From: Lentilactobacillus sunkii DSM 19904
GTDB taxonomy: Bacteria; Bacillota; Bacilli; Lactobacillales; Lactobacillaceae
Assembly (NCBI RefSeq): GCF_001435575.1
Contig: NZ_AZEA01000012.1
Span: forward strand, 1 to 64,000
Direction: 5' to 3'
Length of the DNA stretch: 64,000 nt
The position numbers and the translations under genes were made by a program. Shown here in pieces: positions 15,070-24,608 of this stretch. Positions within the stretch are counted from its first letter, which is position 1, and each line of letters begins with the position of its first letter. Below the pieces are notes generated by a model. It saw nothing but the letters and a program-made list of their open reading frames with translations. It had not been told where the DNA came from and did not search any database.

Positions 15070-16398
15070 ATGACTAAACAATATGATGTGGTAATTCTTG
15101 GTGGGGGTGTTGCCGGCGTTTCACTGGCACATTCTTTGCGGAGACAGCGGAAAACCGTTGCTGTGGTTGAAAATAATCTATATGGCGGCACCTGTCCCAA
15201 TCGAGGGTGTGACCCGAAGAAAATTTTATTATCAGGACTTGAAGTTACCCAGCTTGTTGACGACATGCAGGGAAACGGGATTTCAGGCAAAGTTAAAGTC
15301 AACTGGTCCGATCTGATGCGGCATAAGCGTCAATATACCAATCCGATTTCCAATGCAACTCAAAATGGATTGGCTTCTGATGGAATCGATACCTATCATG
15401 AAAATGCCCATTTTAATAAAGATGGCTTGCTGGAAGCGGGAGATGACCTGCTTTCGGGCGATAAATACGTCATTGCAACTGGACAGCGGCCATCGATTTT
15501 GGATATTCCCGGCAAGCAATTTTTCAAGACGAGTACCGATTTCTTGAACCTTGATGAGATGCCTGAAGATGTGACCTTCGTTGGCGGCGGATACATTGGC
15601 TTTGAATTGGCGGGAATTGCCCACGCTGCCGGTGCCACAGTTCATTTGATCCATCACAATGATCGACCGTTGAAGCAGTTTGATCAGCAGCTGGTCAATC
15701 AAGCAGTGGATCATTTGACTCAATTAGGAATAGATTTTCATATGAATACAGATGTTAAGGCTATTACCCAGGTGGGTGACCAATTTGTCCTCTCCGGAGA
15801 TGACTTCCGATTACCAACCGACATGGTCTTCTGCACTGCGGGACGAGTTCCCAATGTTGATACGATTGGGTTGGAAAATGTTGGCGTGAAAGCTGACCGG
15901 CATGGTGTTTTGGTAAATGAGTATCTCCAGACCACCAACCCCAACATCTTTGCCATGGGGGATGTTGTCAGCACCAAACGGCCCAAACTCACACCGGTTG
16001 CCGGGTATGAAGCCGGCTATCTGGCAAAATATTTCAACGGATCGACCGAAAAAATCCAGTTCAAAGCAATCCCAACGATCGTCTTCGGTCAGCCGTCACT
16101 TGGACAGGTTGGACTACCATCAAGTATTGCGACCGACGACAGCAGGTATATGCTGATCACCAATGATATGACATCCTGGTACAGTTACCATCGTCTGAAT
16201 GAACCATTGGCGAAGGCCAAAGTTGTGATTAACAGAGATTCGGAAACGGTTGTGGGCGCAACAGTTTTAAGTAACCATGCCGATTACCTGATCAATATTT
16301 TCACGATGATGATTGATCAGCAGATGAAGATTAGTGATTTTAACAAAGAAATACTCGCATATCCAACCTTTGCGAGTGATGTGCAGTACCTGATATAG
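15070..16398 (+). CDS. Pyridine nucleotide-disulfide oxidoreductase, glutathione-reductase-like
   Basis: A 442-aa flavoprotein with FAD motif GGGVAG (11-16), redox pair Cys42/Cys47 in GGTCPNRGCDPKK, an NAD(P)-binding GGGYIG segment near 174 and FAD motif GDV near 300. The dimerisation domain occupies the last 110 residues. At the C-terminus, where glutathione reductases have the catalytic HPTxxE, this protein reads YPTFASD, so the usual His-Glu base is absent and the substrate may not be a simple disulfide. It is about as long as glutathione reductases. GGAGG-like AGGAATTC lies before the ATG. Its substrate is unknown; the neighbours suggest a redox role in respiration or oxidative stress. 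Confidence 0.8.
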   Translation: MTKQYDVVILGGGVAGVSLAHSLRRQRKTVAVVENNLYGGTCPNRGCDPKKILLSGLEVTQLVDDMQGNGISGKVKVNWSDLMRHKRQYTNPISNATQNGLASDGIDTYHENAHFNKDGLLEAGDDLLSGDKYVIATGQRPSILDIPGKQFFKTSTDFLNLDEMPEDVTFVGGGYIGFELAGIAHAAGATVHLIHHNDRPLKQFDQQLVNQAVDHLTQLGIDFHMNTDVKAITQVGDQFVLSGDDFRLPTDMVFCTAGRVPNVDTIGLENVGVKADRHGVLVNEYLQTTNPNIFAMGDVVSTKRPKLTPVAGYEAGYLAKYFNGSTEKIQFKAIPTIVFGQPSLGQVGLPSSIATDDSRYMLITNDMTSWYSYHRLNEPLAKAKVVINRDSETVVGATVLSNHADYLINIFTMMIDQQMKISDFNKEILAYPTFASDVQYLI

Positions 16399-16435
16399 TG
16401 TGGGAAAGCGCCGAGGAACTCTGACACATATGGCA

Positions 16436-16479
16436 AACGAGGCTGGTCCAAAAGACTAAACTTTTGGATCAACCTCGTT
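16436..16479. terminator. Hairpin after the reductase gene
   Basis: AACGAGG (16436-16442) and CCTCGTT (16473-16479) with inner TCCAAAAG/CTTTTGGA form a long hairpin. The T-run after it is weak, so termination is likely but not certain. Confidence 0.6.
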
Positions 16480-16526
16480 GTTGGTTTATTTAGTTAAAAC
16501 GGGCAACAGTCGGCTGATCCCAGCCA

Positions 16527-16583
16527 TTTAAGAGCATCAATCAATCATTCCAAGCCCAGGAATAATCGATTGATGCTCTTAAA
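16527..16583. repeat. Long palindrome between reductase and helD
   Basis: TTTAAGAGCATCAATC (16527-16542) pairs with GATTGATGCTCTTAAA (16568-16583) and is extended inward with mismatches around an 11-base centre. It may act as a terminator for helD or belong to the intergenic repeat family. It contains the GCATC word common to that family. Confidence 0.6.
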
Positions 16584-16617
16584 TTCTGGTCTCAAAACCC
16601 TTTTGTTTCACTTTGCT

Positions 16618-18927
16618 TTATTTTTTAATCTGTTTTTCAATCTTAATTTTTCGATCAGTCAAGCTTTGATCCGCAATCAGTGGGGTCACATCACCCAAGC
16701 TGATTAACGTTAGTTGATGCATTGCCCGGGTAATAATGGTGTAGAGGGTTCCCAACAGACTTTCGTCGGGATAGTTCTTCTCTGAAGTATCCCACGCGAT
16801 AACCGAATCAAACTCCAATCCTTTTGCTAAATAAATTGGCAGTACGAGAATGCCCTTTGGCAATGTTCGATCAGCGTCTTGAAGGAGTGTCACGTCACCG
16901 AGGGAATGCAGCTTTTGATAAACTTGTTCGGCTTCTGCCATGTTTTTGGTTAAAATGGCAACCGTTGCATATTGTTTTCGCTGGTCGCCGACAATCTTGC
17001 GAAGCTGTTTGATGCCATCAGCAAAGCCGGCAGCCAAGACTAATTCAGGAATATCACCTGGACGGTTGAAAGCCTCGATATCATCGCCATTTGGCAGGAT
17101 TGATTTGGCAAAGGTAGTAATTGGCAGCGTTGATCTGTATGACCGCATCAAGCTGATCAGCCGCGAGCGCCGAACGTGGAAGGCCGCATTCAATTTGTTC
17201 AGAATCTCTTCAGGCTGTTCAACGTCTTTGAATAAAGCTTGCTCACTGTCTCCCAGCAGGGTCCATTTGGTTTGTGGAAAGGCGTAACGCAGATATTTTA
17301 GTTGGGCGACCGAGTAATCCTGCATTTCGTCAACGAATAAGTATTTCATTGTGTTGTTTTGACCGCTGTTACACATGTAATCACGCATATAAAGCAGTGG
17401 GGCACAATCGTCCAACTTGATGGCATGAAATTCAATTGAGTGGTTGAATTCATCGACGGACTGCTGCCATTGAGGCGTTTCGATACTTTGTGGGAGATCT
17501 ACTGTTTTCAGGAAGTCTGCATACTGCATGTAGGCGTCGAAAAAGTTGTCGTTGAAGATGGCATCGTAGACAACCCGCAGCCGGTGACTGACAATCTTTC
17601 TGGCGATATAAAAACGTTCGGCATCTTCATTTTGGAATTCGCCGAGTTCCTTACCCGCCAACAAATCATGATACTTCTCGTTACTCAGTTGATCAATTTC
17701 ATCGTTGACCCAGTCTTCTTTGGTTTCACCGTCGATTCGCCGCTTTAGACGTTTGATCAGTTCGTTTTTTGTGTGGAGAAAGCGGTCATAAATTTTAGCT
17801 GCTTTTGGAAAACTGTCAAAGATACTTTGAATTTCCTGCTTACTAAAGAAAGTTGATTCGTTAAAAATGATGTCACTGAAAAAGATTTGTGATGGCTGTA
17901 AATTATCACAGTATTCCTGGACTTCATCCATAAACTTGGCTGACTCTTTAAATCCTCTGATGTATCGCTGTTGATCAGACAGGTTGCCATCGGTTTCATA
18001 TCGCTCAAATAAGCTTTGAACGTTCAATCCTTTCAGACGATTATCAATGAACTCATCAAAAGTGACCTGACGCATGTTCCGCTCGCCCAAACTTGGCAAA
18101 ACTTCTGAAATATAGTGGGAGAACAGCTTGTTGGGTGAAAACAGAATAATCTGATCGGCCTCCAAAGTATCTCGGCTATGGTAAAGCAGAAAAGCAATCC
18201 GCTGTAAGATGGCGGATGTTTTTCCGGACCCGGCTACGCCTTGGACGACCAAGAGGTTGCTCTTGGTATCGCGGATGATATCATTTTGTTCATGCTGAAT
18301 GGTCGCTACGATGTTTTGCATGTACTCATCGGTCTGTTCACCCAGCGCACTTTGGAGCATTTCATCGCCAACAGTTTCGTTGGTATCAAACATATTGCGG
18401 ATTTTACCATCAACGATTTGGAACTGGCGCTTCTTCTTGAGATTGGTCTGCTGTGTTCCCATTGGCGTCTCATAGCTAACGTCGCCCAAAGTACCGTTAT
18501 AGTAGACGCTTGAAATTGGTGCCCGCCAATCGTAAACCAGAAATTCACCGTCATCATTTTCTAATGAGGCAATTCCGATGTAGAGCTTTTCGGTTTCATC
18601 CTCATCGTCATCTTGAATATCAATGCGACCAAAATATGGTGACTTTTTTAAATCTTTAAGGGTTGAAAGTTGATTTTTTAAAATGCTTTCATTTTCGGTC
18701 AGTCTTGATACCAACCCACGTTGCTGCTGGAGTTCGGCACTGGTTTCAATTCGGTCGTCAACTTCAAAATAGTTGACAGAGGTATTGTCGGAATAGGTTT
18801 GTTGAACCTTTTTGGTTTCAGCGTGAGCCCGATTCAATTCATCATCGGTACTGATGATCTTCTTCTCGATTTTTGAAACGACATGATCTACGCGCACTTG
18901 TTCGATTTTTTGTTCGTTTGTTTCCAA
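16618..18927 (-). CDS. helD: RNA polymerase recycling motor ATPase HelD
   Basis: A 769-aa UvrD/Rep-like ATPase that in Gram-positive bacteria removes stalled RNA polymerase from DNA. A long N-terminal coiled-coil arm (about 1-150), Walker A GVAGSGKTSA near 232, the DEMQD box of motif II near 555 and C-terminal motif VLPIYLAKGLEFD near 715 are seen. Length matches B. subtilis HelD (774 aa). The start is TTG 18927 with GGAGG seven bases upstream. A TTG 36 bases earlier has no site. It is monocistronic. Confidence 0.9.
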   Translation of the reverse strand: METNEQKIEQVRVDHVVSKIEKKIISTDDELNRAHAETKKVQQTYSDNTSVNYFEVDDRIETSAELQQQRGLVSRLTENESILKNQLSTLKDLKKSPYFGRIDIQDDDEDETEKLYIGIASLENDDGEFLVYDWRAPISSVYYNGTLGDVSYETPMGTQQTNLKKKRQFQIVDGKIRNMFDTNETVGDEMLQSALGEQTDEYMQNIVATIQHEQNDIIRDTKSNLLVVQGVAGSGKTSAILQRIAFLLYHSRDTLEADQIILFSPNKLFSHYISEVLPSLGERNMRQVTFDEFIDNRLKGLNVQSLFERYETDGNLSDQQRYIRGFKESAKFMDEVQEYCDNLQPSQIFFSDIIFNESTFFSKQEIQSIFDSFPKAAKIYDRFLHTKNELIKRLKRRIDGETKEDWVNDEIDQLSNEKYHDLLAGKELGEFQNEDAERFYIARKIVSHRLRVVYDAIFNDNFFDAYMQYADFLKTVDLPQSIETPQWQQSVDEFNHSIEFHAIKLDDCAPLLYMRDYMCNSGQNNTMKYLFVDEMQDYSVAQLKYLRYAFPQTKWTLLGDSEQALFKDVEQPEEILNKLNAAFHVRRSRLISLMRSYRSTLPITTFAKSILPNGDDIEAFNRPGDIPELVLAAGFADGIKQLRKIVGDQRKQYATVAILTKNMAEAEQVYQKLHSLGDVTLLQDADRTLPKGILVLPIYLAKGLEFDSVIAWDTSEKNYPDESLLGTLYTIITRAMHQLTLISLGDVTPLIADQSLTDRKIKIEKQIKK

Positions 18928-19108
18928 AAGGGTTCCTCCATTCGGATTCGGTTCGACTATCAATTAAGAATGCTTCGACAATTTTAGTTGGTATTACAAG
19001 CGATGTCAATTGAGTTGAACCTTAGAGTTCATAAGAAAGACTTTTCTTTTTTTGAAGGGAGTTCGAGTGTATACTTTTTGGTGTGAACAAAACGAAAGGG
19101 ATGGGAAA

Positions 19109-20056
19109 ATGAAATTATTAAATTTATTCAATTTGACTGATCAGCAAAGGACTGAGCTTGCCAAACTGGGAGATGTGCAAGTCATTGAACCCGCTGATTT
19201 GAATTCTGAAAATTCCAGCGAAATTGATGTGATCTATGGTTGGGGAAAGCAGGCTCCCGACGTGCTCAACAAATCAGCCAACCTTAAGCTTGTTCAATCG
19301 TTCTCTGCCGGAGTCGATTATATGCCCTTGAGTGAATTTGCTAAAAAGGGCGTGACACTAACAAATGTCAGCGGCATTCACGCAGAACCCATTAGTGAAT
19401 CAGTACTGGGTTATGTTTTGGCGTTTGCCCGGGGCATGGTTGCCAGTCAGGCTGCCCGTTCTGAGAAAAAATGGGTTGGCGATCAAATCAGGATGCAGAA
19501 TTATATATTGAAAGATCGTACCGCCGTCATTTTTGGAACCGGGAGAATTGGTCAGGCAATTGCTGAGAAGCTCCAAATGTTCGGTACAAAAACAATTGGG
19601 GTCAGTCGACACGGCAGACCCGCAGATCATTTTGACGAGGTTGTGACCGATACTGAAGGAACCGACAAAGCTGCCAAAGCCGATTTTGTGATCAACATCA
19701 TGCCGCTGACTGCCGAAACCAAACATTTCTTCAACAAACAATTTTTTGACAAAATGAGCAGCCATCCCGTTTTCATTAACGTTGGCCGAGGTCCTTCGGT
19801 AGATACCAATGCCTTGATTGATGCACTGGACCAATATAAGCTGGCGGGCGCAGCACTGGATGTCTTTGAGGCCGAACCGTTGGAATCTGATTCACCACTT
19901 TGGGATATGGACAACGTGATTTTAACGCCTCACATTTCTGGCGGATTTAAAGATTATGGCAATGAAGCATTTACCATTTTATATAAGAATTTGGCAAGCT
20001 TCATCAAAACCGGCGAAGTCGCCGTTAACAAGGTTGATTTGTCGGCAGGTTACTAA
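19109..20056 (+). CDS. D-isomer specific 2-hydroxyacid dehydrogenase
   Basis: A 315-aa NAD(P)-dependent reductase of 2-keto acids. The Rossmann motif GTGRIG lies near 144. The catalytic Arg is in INVGRGP (near 232), Glu in VFEAEP (near 257) and His in LTPHISGG (near 277), so the triad is complete. The C-terminal family signature is present. Substrate cannot be read from the sequence; the closest general type is phosphoglycerate/hydroxyisocaproate dehydrogenase-like proteins. The start is ATG 19109 behind AAAGGGATGGGA. An upstream in-frame TTG at 19052 overlaps a possible promoter and is less likely. Confidence 0.85.
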   Translation: MKLLNLFNLTDQQRTELAKLGDVQVIEPADLNSENSSEIDVIYGWGKQAPDVLNKSANLKLVQSFSAGVDYMPLSEFAKKGVTLTNVSGIHAEPISESVLGYVLAFARGMVASQAARSEKKWVGDQIRMQNYILKDRTAVIFGTGRIGQAIAEKLQMFGTKTIGVSRHGRPADHFDEVVTDTEGTDKAAKADFVINIMPLTAETKHFFNKQFFDKMSSHPVFINVGRGPSVDTNALIDALDQYKLAGAALDVFEAEPLESDSPLWDMDNVILTPHISGGFKDYGNEAFTILYKNLASFIKTGEVAVNKVDLSAGY

Positions 20057-20091
20057 GTCGAAAATCTTTCGTTGTTTAGCATGAATCAGGG

Positions 20092-20120
20092 TTTACTTTT
20101 TATCATTTTGTAAGTAAAAT
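20092..20120 (+). promoter_or_regulatory. trpS leader promoter
   Basis: TTTACT (20092-20097) and TAAAAT (20115-20120) are 17 bases apart. Transcription would start near 20127, just at the base of the T-box stem I. Confidence 0.7.
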
Positions 20121-20127
20121 TAGAGTG

Positions 20128-20312
20128 TTATTAAAAAGTGAGTAGAATCGTCAACAACAGAGAGGCCGACTTGCTGAAAACGGCTGCGACGAAACGAATT
20201 GGAATAATAAAGGGTGACGCCCATATCGTCTCGAGCGGTAACTTGATATTAGTTACAATTTAGGTGGTACCACGTATAAGCGTCCTATTGTTAAAACAAT
20301 AGGGCGTTTTTT
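20128..20312 (+). promoter_or_regulatory. T-box riboswitch, tryptophan specifier
   Basis: The leader has the T-box motif AGGTGGTACCACG (20262-20274), a stem I region with a TGG specifier at 20200-20202 within GAATTGGAA, and a terminator stem CGTCCTATTGTT/AACAATAGGGCG (20281-20292 with 20295-20306) followed by six T residues. Uncharged tRNA-Trp should bind the specifier and the T-box bulge and prevent termination, raising expression of trpS. The downstream gene agrees with the specifier. Confidence 0.9.
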
Positions 20313-20328
20313 GAAAGGATGGTTTACG

Positions 20329-21345
20329 ATGACAAAGAAAATTATTTTGACAGGTGACAGACCTACTGGAAAATTACATATTGGCCATTATGTGGGTTCA
20401 TTAAAGAATCGCGTAGAGTTGCAAAATTCCGGCGATTACGAAACATTTATTATGATTGCGGACATGCAGGCATTGACTGATAACGCCCGAGATCCCGAGA
20501 AGATTCGCCACAGTTTGATTCAGGTAGCGTTGGACTATTTGGCTGTCGGAATTGATCCAGAAAAATCAACTATTTTAGTCCAATCACAAATTCCAGCACT
20601 ACCGGAATTGACCCAGCATTATTCGAATTTGGTAACAGTTTCTCGACTAAACCGAAACCCAACTGTTAAGAATGAAATTAAACAAAAGAAGTTTGGTCAA
20701 AGTGTGCCGGTTGGTTTTGCAATGTATCCAATCAGCCAGGCCGCAGATATTACGGCATTTAAAGCCACAACTGTCCCTGTGGGTGACGATCAGGAACCAA
20801 TGTTGGAACAAACCCGTGAAATCGTGCGAACATTTAATTCGGTTTATAACGATGACATTTTGGTTGAACCTGAAGGATATTTCCCACCAAAAGGCATGGG
20901 TCGAATCCCCGGCTTGGACGGCAACGCCAAAATGAGCAAGTCCTTGGGCAATGCGATTTATCTATCAGATGACGAAGACACTATTCAGAAGAAGATAATG
21001 TCAATGTATACCGATCCCAACCATATTCACGTTGAAGATCCCGGCCAGGTTGAAGGCAACACTGTCTTTACATATCTTGATATTTTTGATTCGGACAAGA
21101 AAAAGGTCCAGGAACTCAAGGATCAATACAGTCATGGCGGCCTGGGCGATGTCAAAATCAAACGTTACCTGAACGACGTTCTGCAAGCTGAGCTCAAGCC
21201 AATCCGTGAACGACGGGAACAGTACGCCAAAGACGAGCAAGGGGTTTACGATATTCTTAAAAAAGGCAGCGAGCATGCAAACGTTGTTGCCAATCAAACT
21301 CTCAAAGAAGTTCGTGACGCAATCGGGATCAACTATTTTGACTAA
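20329..21345 (+). CDS. trpS: Tryptophanyl-tRNA synthetase
   Basis: A 338-aa class I aminoacyl-tRNA synthetase charging tRNA-Trp. HIGH is at 17-20 within [10 protein letters not shown] and KMSKS near 200. The [13 protein letters not shown] segment near 145 is typical of TrpRS. The start is ATG 20329 with AAAGGATG upstream. An in-frame TTG 18 bases earlier lies within the ribosome site. Expression is controlled by the T-box leader. Confidence 0.95.
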   Translation: MTKKIILTGDRPTGKLHIGHYVGSLKNRVELQNSGDYETFIMIADMQALTDNARDPEKIRHSLIQVALDYLAVGIDPEKSTILVQSQIPALPELTQHYSNLVTVSRLNRNPTVKNEIKQKKFGQSVPVGFAMYPISQAADITAFKATTVPVGDDQEPMLEQTREIVRTFNSVYNDDILVEPEGYFPPKGMGRIPGLDGNAKMSKSLGNAIYLSDDEDTIQKKIMSMYTDPNHIHVEDPGQVEGNTVFTYLDIFDSDKKKVQELKDQYSHGGLGDVKIKRYLNDVLQAELKPIRERREQYAKDEQGVYDILKKGSEHANVVANQTLKEVRDAIGINYFD

Positions 21346-21368
21346 TATGTCCAGAAAGGGTGGCAGGG

Positions 21369-22301
21369 ATGGAAAACCTTGTAATTTTGGATATTGGATC
21401 AAACTCTGTCAGAATGGCGATTAATCAGATTTCCAATGACGGCAGTTATCGTGAAATCAAACGGATTAAAAGTGATAGTCGACTGTCTGAAGGAATGGGC
21501 AGAGGCAAAATTTTACAACCTACCGCGATGGAACGGACCATTAAGTCGCTGGCGGATTTCAAAAAAATCTATTCACAGTATGAAGCCAAAAAAGTCATTG
21601 GGATCGCTACAGCAGCGGTTCGTCAGGCAAAAAATCAAGCTAAATTTCTCAGAGCTGTTAAAGAGCGAATCGGCATCTCGATTGATGTCTTATCCGGCAA
21701 TCAGGAAGCTTATTATGATTATCTCGGTGTCATCAATCGCTTGGGAATCAATAACTGTTTGATTTTGGACATTGGTGGTGCCAGCTGTGAATTGATCCGG
21801 GTTAATGATGGCCAAAGTTCCAACCTGACCAGTATTCCGGTGGGGGCGGTCAACATTACCGAACGGTACCATTTAAGCGACAACATTACGGGTGCCAATT
21901 TATTTAATGCCCAATTTAACATCAGAAAAATATATTCTAAAATTGATTGGCTCAACCGAGCCGCTCATCAGCCCTTAGTTCTCCTTGGTGGGGCAAACCG
22001 GACGCTGGCACGAATTAATCGTCGCCGTCAAAATATGGTCCGGATTGACGCAATTCATGGGTATCATCTGACTTCTGAACAGGTTAATCGAACTTACCTG
22101 AACTTATTGAAGGGCAATGTTAACCGCCGTCGGAAAATTCAAGGGTTGGAGCATGACCGTGCCGATATCATTGTTGGCGGCCTGCTGCCGTTAATTGTGC
22201 TGATGGAAAAGATTGATGCCAAGAAGGTTCTCTTTTCTGAAAGTGGCGTCCGTGAAGGCATTATTACCGAATATATCCAAAAAGAATACGATTCAGAGTA
22301 G
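21369..22301 (+). CDS. Ppx/GppA family exopolyphosphatase
   Basis: A 310-aa ASKHA-fold phosphatase acting on polyphosphate or pppGpp. The phosphate-binding segments LDIGSNSVRM (about 6-15) and LDIGGASCEL (about 134-143) are seen, with conserved Glu in the central EAYYDY segment. It is about 200 aa shorter than E. coli Ppx, lacking the C-terminal HD domain, and so corresponds to the short Firmicutes form. It starts 23 nt after trpS, so it is probably cotranscribed. The start is ATG 21369 behind AAAGGG. A GTG at 21360 overlaps that site. Confidence 0.85.
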   Translation: MENLVILDIGSNSVRMAINQISNDGSYREIKRIKSDSRLSEGMGRGKILQPTAMERTIKSLADFKKIYSQYEAKKVIGIATAAVRQAKNQAKFLRAVKERIGISIDVLSGNQEAYYDYLGVINRLGINNCLILDIGGASCELIRVNDGQSSNLTSIPVGAVNITERYHLSDNITGANLFNAQFNIRKIYSKIDWLNRAAHQPLVLLGGANRTLARINRRRQNMVRIDAIHGYHLTSEQVNRTYLNLLKGNVNRRRKIQGLEHDRADIIVGGLLPLIVLMEKIDAKKVLFSESGVREGIITEYIQKEYDSE

Positions 22302-22325
22302 AGCTGGTAATTGAACCAGCTTTTT
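22302..22325 (+). terminator. Terminator after the Ppx/GppA gene
   Basis: AGCTGGT (22302-22308) and ACCAGCT (22315-22321) form a short stem followed by five T residues. Confidence 0.65.
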
Positions 22326-22353
22326 GTGCTTCATGCAGATTGATGGTGATATG

Positions 22354-23604
22354 ATGGAAAATAAATGGAATCAATTCTATAAAAAGTCCTATTCGGACAG
22401 GCTTCGGCTCATCGCCCAATCAGCGGGACTATCTGAAGATCAGTTAAAGTTGATTAAGCAAAATGCCGATGACAAATCCGGTGAGCTGATTGAAAATAGT
22501 TTGACAGACTATCGACTGCCCGAGGGTATTGTAACTGGACTGGTTGTCAACGGACACCAACATTTGGTGCCCATGGTGACTGAAGAGCCGTCAGTGATTG
22601 CCGCCGCCAGCAATGGTGCCAAGCTCTTATCAGCGGGGACAGGAATCACGAGCGTTGTTTCTCAAAAATTGATCAGCGGTCAAGTTATTATAAAAAATGC
22701 CAAATTTGAAGTTGTTTCTGATTTCGTCAGTTCCAATAGACATAAAATTCTTGAATTAGCGGACCACAGCCACCCAACCATCTTAAAATATGGTGGTGGC
22801 GCCAAAAAAGTGTTGGTTCGAAAACTCTCGGCACAATTCACCTCCGTCGATCTTTTTGTGGATACGGGGGAGGCAATGGGCGCAAACATTATCAACACGA
22901 TGTTGGAAGCCATTGCCAATTGGATTTCAGAACAACTAGCGGTTGAGACGACAATGGCAATTCTATCCAACTTTGCGGATGAAGCTGTGGTCCAGGTGTC
23001 CGGGAAAGTTCCAGTTGACAAGCTGGCTTCAAAATCGGTTGCCGGCTCAGTGGCAGCTCAACGGATTGCCGATGCCAGTGAGGTGGCCCAATTGGATATA
23101 AAACGGGCAGCCACTCATAACAAAGGAATCATGAACGGCGTTGATGCTGCGGTCATGGCATTTGGAAATGATTGGCGGGCCGTGGAAAGTGCTGTCCATT
23201 CATATGCGGCTCAGACAGGCACGTATAAGGGCGTCAGTACGTGGCACGTGCATGGCAATCAATTGGAAGGTAAAATGATATTGCCCCTTCCAATTGGCTT
23301 TGTGGGCGGTGCCAGCAAGGTTCTCGACATGGTGGCAGTTAATAAACAGATTGCCCAGATTCACAATGTTAAAGAAGAAATGCAGGTCATCGGGGCGGTT
23401 GGGCTGGCCCAAAATTTAGCTGCTTTGAAGGCCTTGGTTACCGATGGGATTCAAAAGGGTCATATGAACTTGCAACTGAAGTCTTTGGCGCTGTCAAACG
23501 GTGCGACTACGCAGGAATTGCCAACCGTGGTTGATCAATTAAGAAAAAGCAGTAATCCCGATTCAACAGCAGTTAAAGACATTTTAAAAACAATTCGTAG
23601 ATAG
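22354..23604 (+). CDS. mvaA: Hydroxymethylglutaryl-CoA reductase, class II
   Basis: A 416-aa enzyme of the mevalonate route to isopentenyl diphosphate, reducing HMG-CoA to mevalonate. Class II features are visible: ENSL (47-50), Glu in TEEPS (76-80), EAMGANI (173-179), Lys257 in THNKGIMNGVDAA, Asp264 in the same segment, and the catalytic His370 in GHMNLQ. The length fits bacterial class II enzymes (about 420 aa). The start is uncertain between ATG 22351 and ATG 22354, with only a weak GGTGAT before them. It supplies the substrate used by the polyprenyl synthase at 13.9 kb and cell-wall lipid carriers. Confidence 0.9.
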   Translation: MENKWNQFYKKSYSDRLRLIAQSAGLSEDQLKLIKQNADDKSGELIENSLTDYRLPEGIVTGLVVNGHQHLVPMVTEEPSVIAAASNGAKLLSAGTGITSVVSQKLISGQVIIKNAKFEVVSDFVSSNRHKILELADHSHPTILKYGGGAKKVLVRKLSAQFTSVDLFVDTGEAMGANIINTMLEAIANWISEQLAVETTMAILSNFADEAVVQVSGKVPVDKLASKSVAGSVAAQRIADASEVAQLDIKRAATHNKGIMNGVDAAVMAFGNDWRAVESAVHSYAAQTGTYKGVSTWHVHGNQLEGKMILPLPIGFVGGASKVLDMVAVNKQIAQIHNVKEEMQVIGAVGLAQNLAALKALVTDGIQKGHMNLQLKSLALSNGATTQELPTVVDQLRKSSNPDSTAVKDILKTIRR

Positions 23605-23613
23605 GAGATCAAC

Positions 23614-24585
23614 ATGGACAACAATATTGATATTGAACTTAATAAGGACGTTCACGGACTGATTAATGCCGTGAACAATTTCTTCCCAGGAACGGTAACA
23701 GTTACTTTTATTGGTAAACTTCAGTCCGGCTATGTCCGCCACGATCAAGCGCAGGCCGTTCAGGATGGGAAAAACATTATTGTTCAAATTGCCGACTTGA
23801 GTGCGCCAAACTATACTGCATCCCATGAATTGCTTCATCTTCTGATGGTGCTCCGTGGTTTTCCACAAGTCTTTTATTCACTGACAACCGGCGATGACAC
23901 GTTGGACGAACAGTTAAAGATGATGGGAACCGAATTGTATGATATCGTCTCACACTTTGTGGTTGTGTCAGAACAACGGAAGCACAACTTGATCGATGAC
24001 GACATCGAAGAGATGTATTTAAAGGGAATATATGCCACAATCAAGCCGGAACCTAACCCATTGGATGATCAAATGATGCTCCGCCTAACGACATTATTGG
24101 ATGCAATGGTCTTCTATGGTGACGGCATTGACAAGGTAGCCGATAAGCTAAAGAAGGATTTCCCAGTTTCATTCAGTGCAGCTGAAAAGTTGTACCTGCT
24201 GATTGCTGAGAAGCCCACTGATTCACCATTTGGTCTGCGCCGAAACGTGGTTAAGCTGTTCAAGGCGTTCGATGAACAATTGAAAGACTGGGAATTACCT
24301 GCTTTGCATAATACCGAATTTACAACTGTTACAAGTGTTTTATCCGAACGACAGTTGGGGCTCAAGGTCAAGCAAATGTTTGAAATTTACCATTCTGATT
24401 TGATTGAAGTCGATAGTCATACCAAAGGTTACGTTGGTTTTAACCGAGTTGATGATCAAAATTCCTTTGTCCTGGCGAATCCAAAGGGGACCGGAGACGA
24501 CCCCGAGTTCTTTAAGGGCATCTATGAAAAGTCGGTTAAGCAGTTGTTTGATGACCTTAAAATGCCTTATATCGTTCGCAAGTAA
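23614..24585 (+). CDS. Unrecognised protein with HELLH zinc-protease-like motif
   Basis: A 323-aa cytoplasmic protein of unknown function, with no signal peptide or membrane segment. Residues 69-79 (ASHELLHLLMV) contain HELLH at 71-75, the pattern of zinc metallopeptidases, within a helix-like stretch preceded by a beta-rich N-terminal region. I do not see a clear third zinc ligand, though several Glu/Asp follow (TLDEQLKMMGTELYD, 95-110). The C-terminal 150 residues match nothing I recognise. It starts 9 nt after mvaA behind AGGAGAT and is followed by a sirtuin gene 23 nt later, so it is part of an operon. IrrE-type proteases are a distant possibility. Confidence 0.6.
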   Translation: MDNNIDIELNKDVHGLINAVNNFFPGTVTVTFIGKLQSGYVRHDQAQAVQDGKNIIVQIADLSAPNYTASHELLHLLMVLRGFPQVFYSLTTGDDTLDEQLKMMGTELYDIVSHFVVVSEQRKHNLIDDDIEEMYLKGIYATIKPEPNPLDDQMMLRLTTLLDAMVFYGDGIDKVADKLKKDFPVSFSAAEKLYLLIAEKPTDSPFGLRRNVVKLFKAFDEQLKDWELPALHNTEFTTVTSVLSERQLGLKVKQMFEIYHSDLIEVDSHTKGYVGFNRVDDQNSFVLANPKGTGDDPEFFKGIYEKSVKQLFDDLKMPYIVRK

Positions 24586-24608
24586 TGAACTTTTAAAGGA
24601 GGAATACG

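Noticed and set aside
19052-19109. Longer N-terminus for the 2-hydroxyacid dehydrogenase
   Set aside because: The added residues (including FWCEQNERDG) do not belong to the family and the ATG at 19109 has a clear ribosome site.
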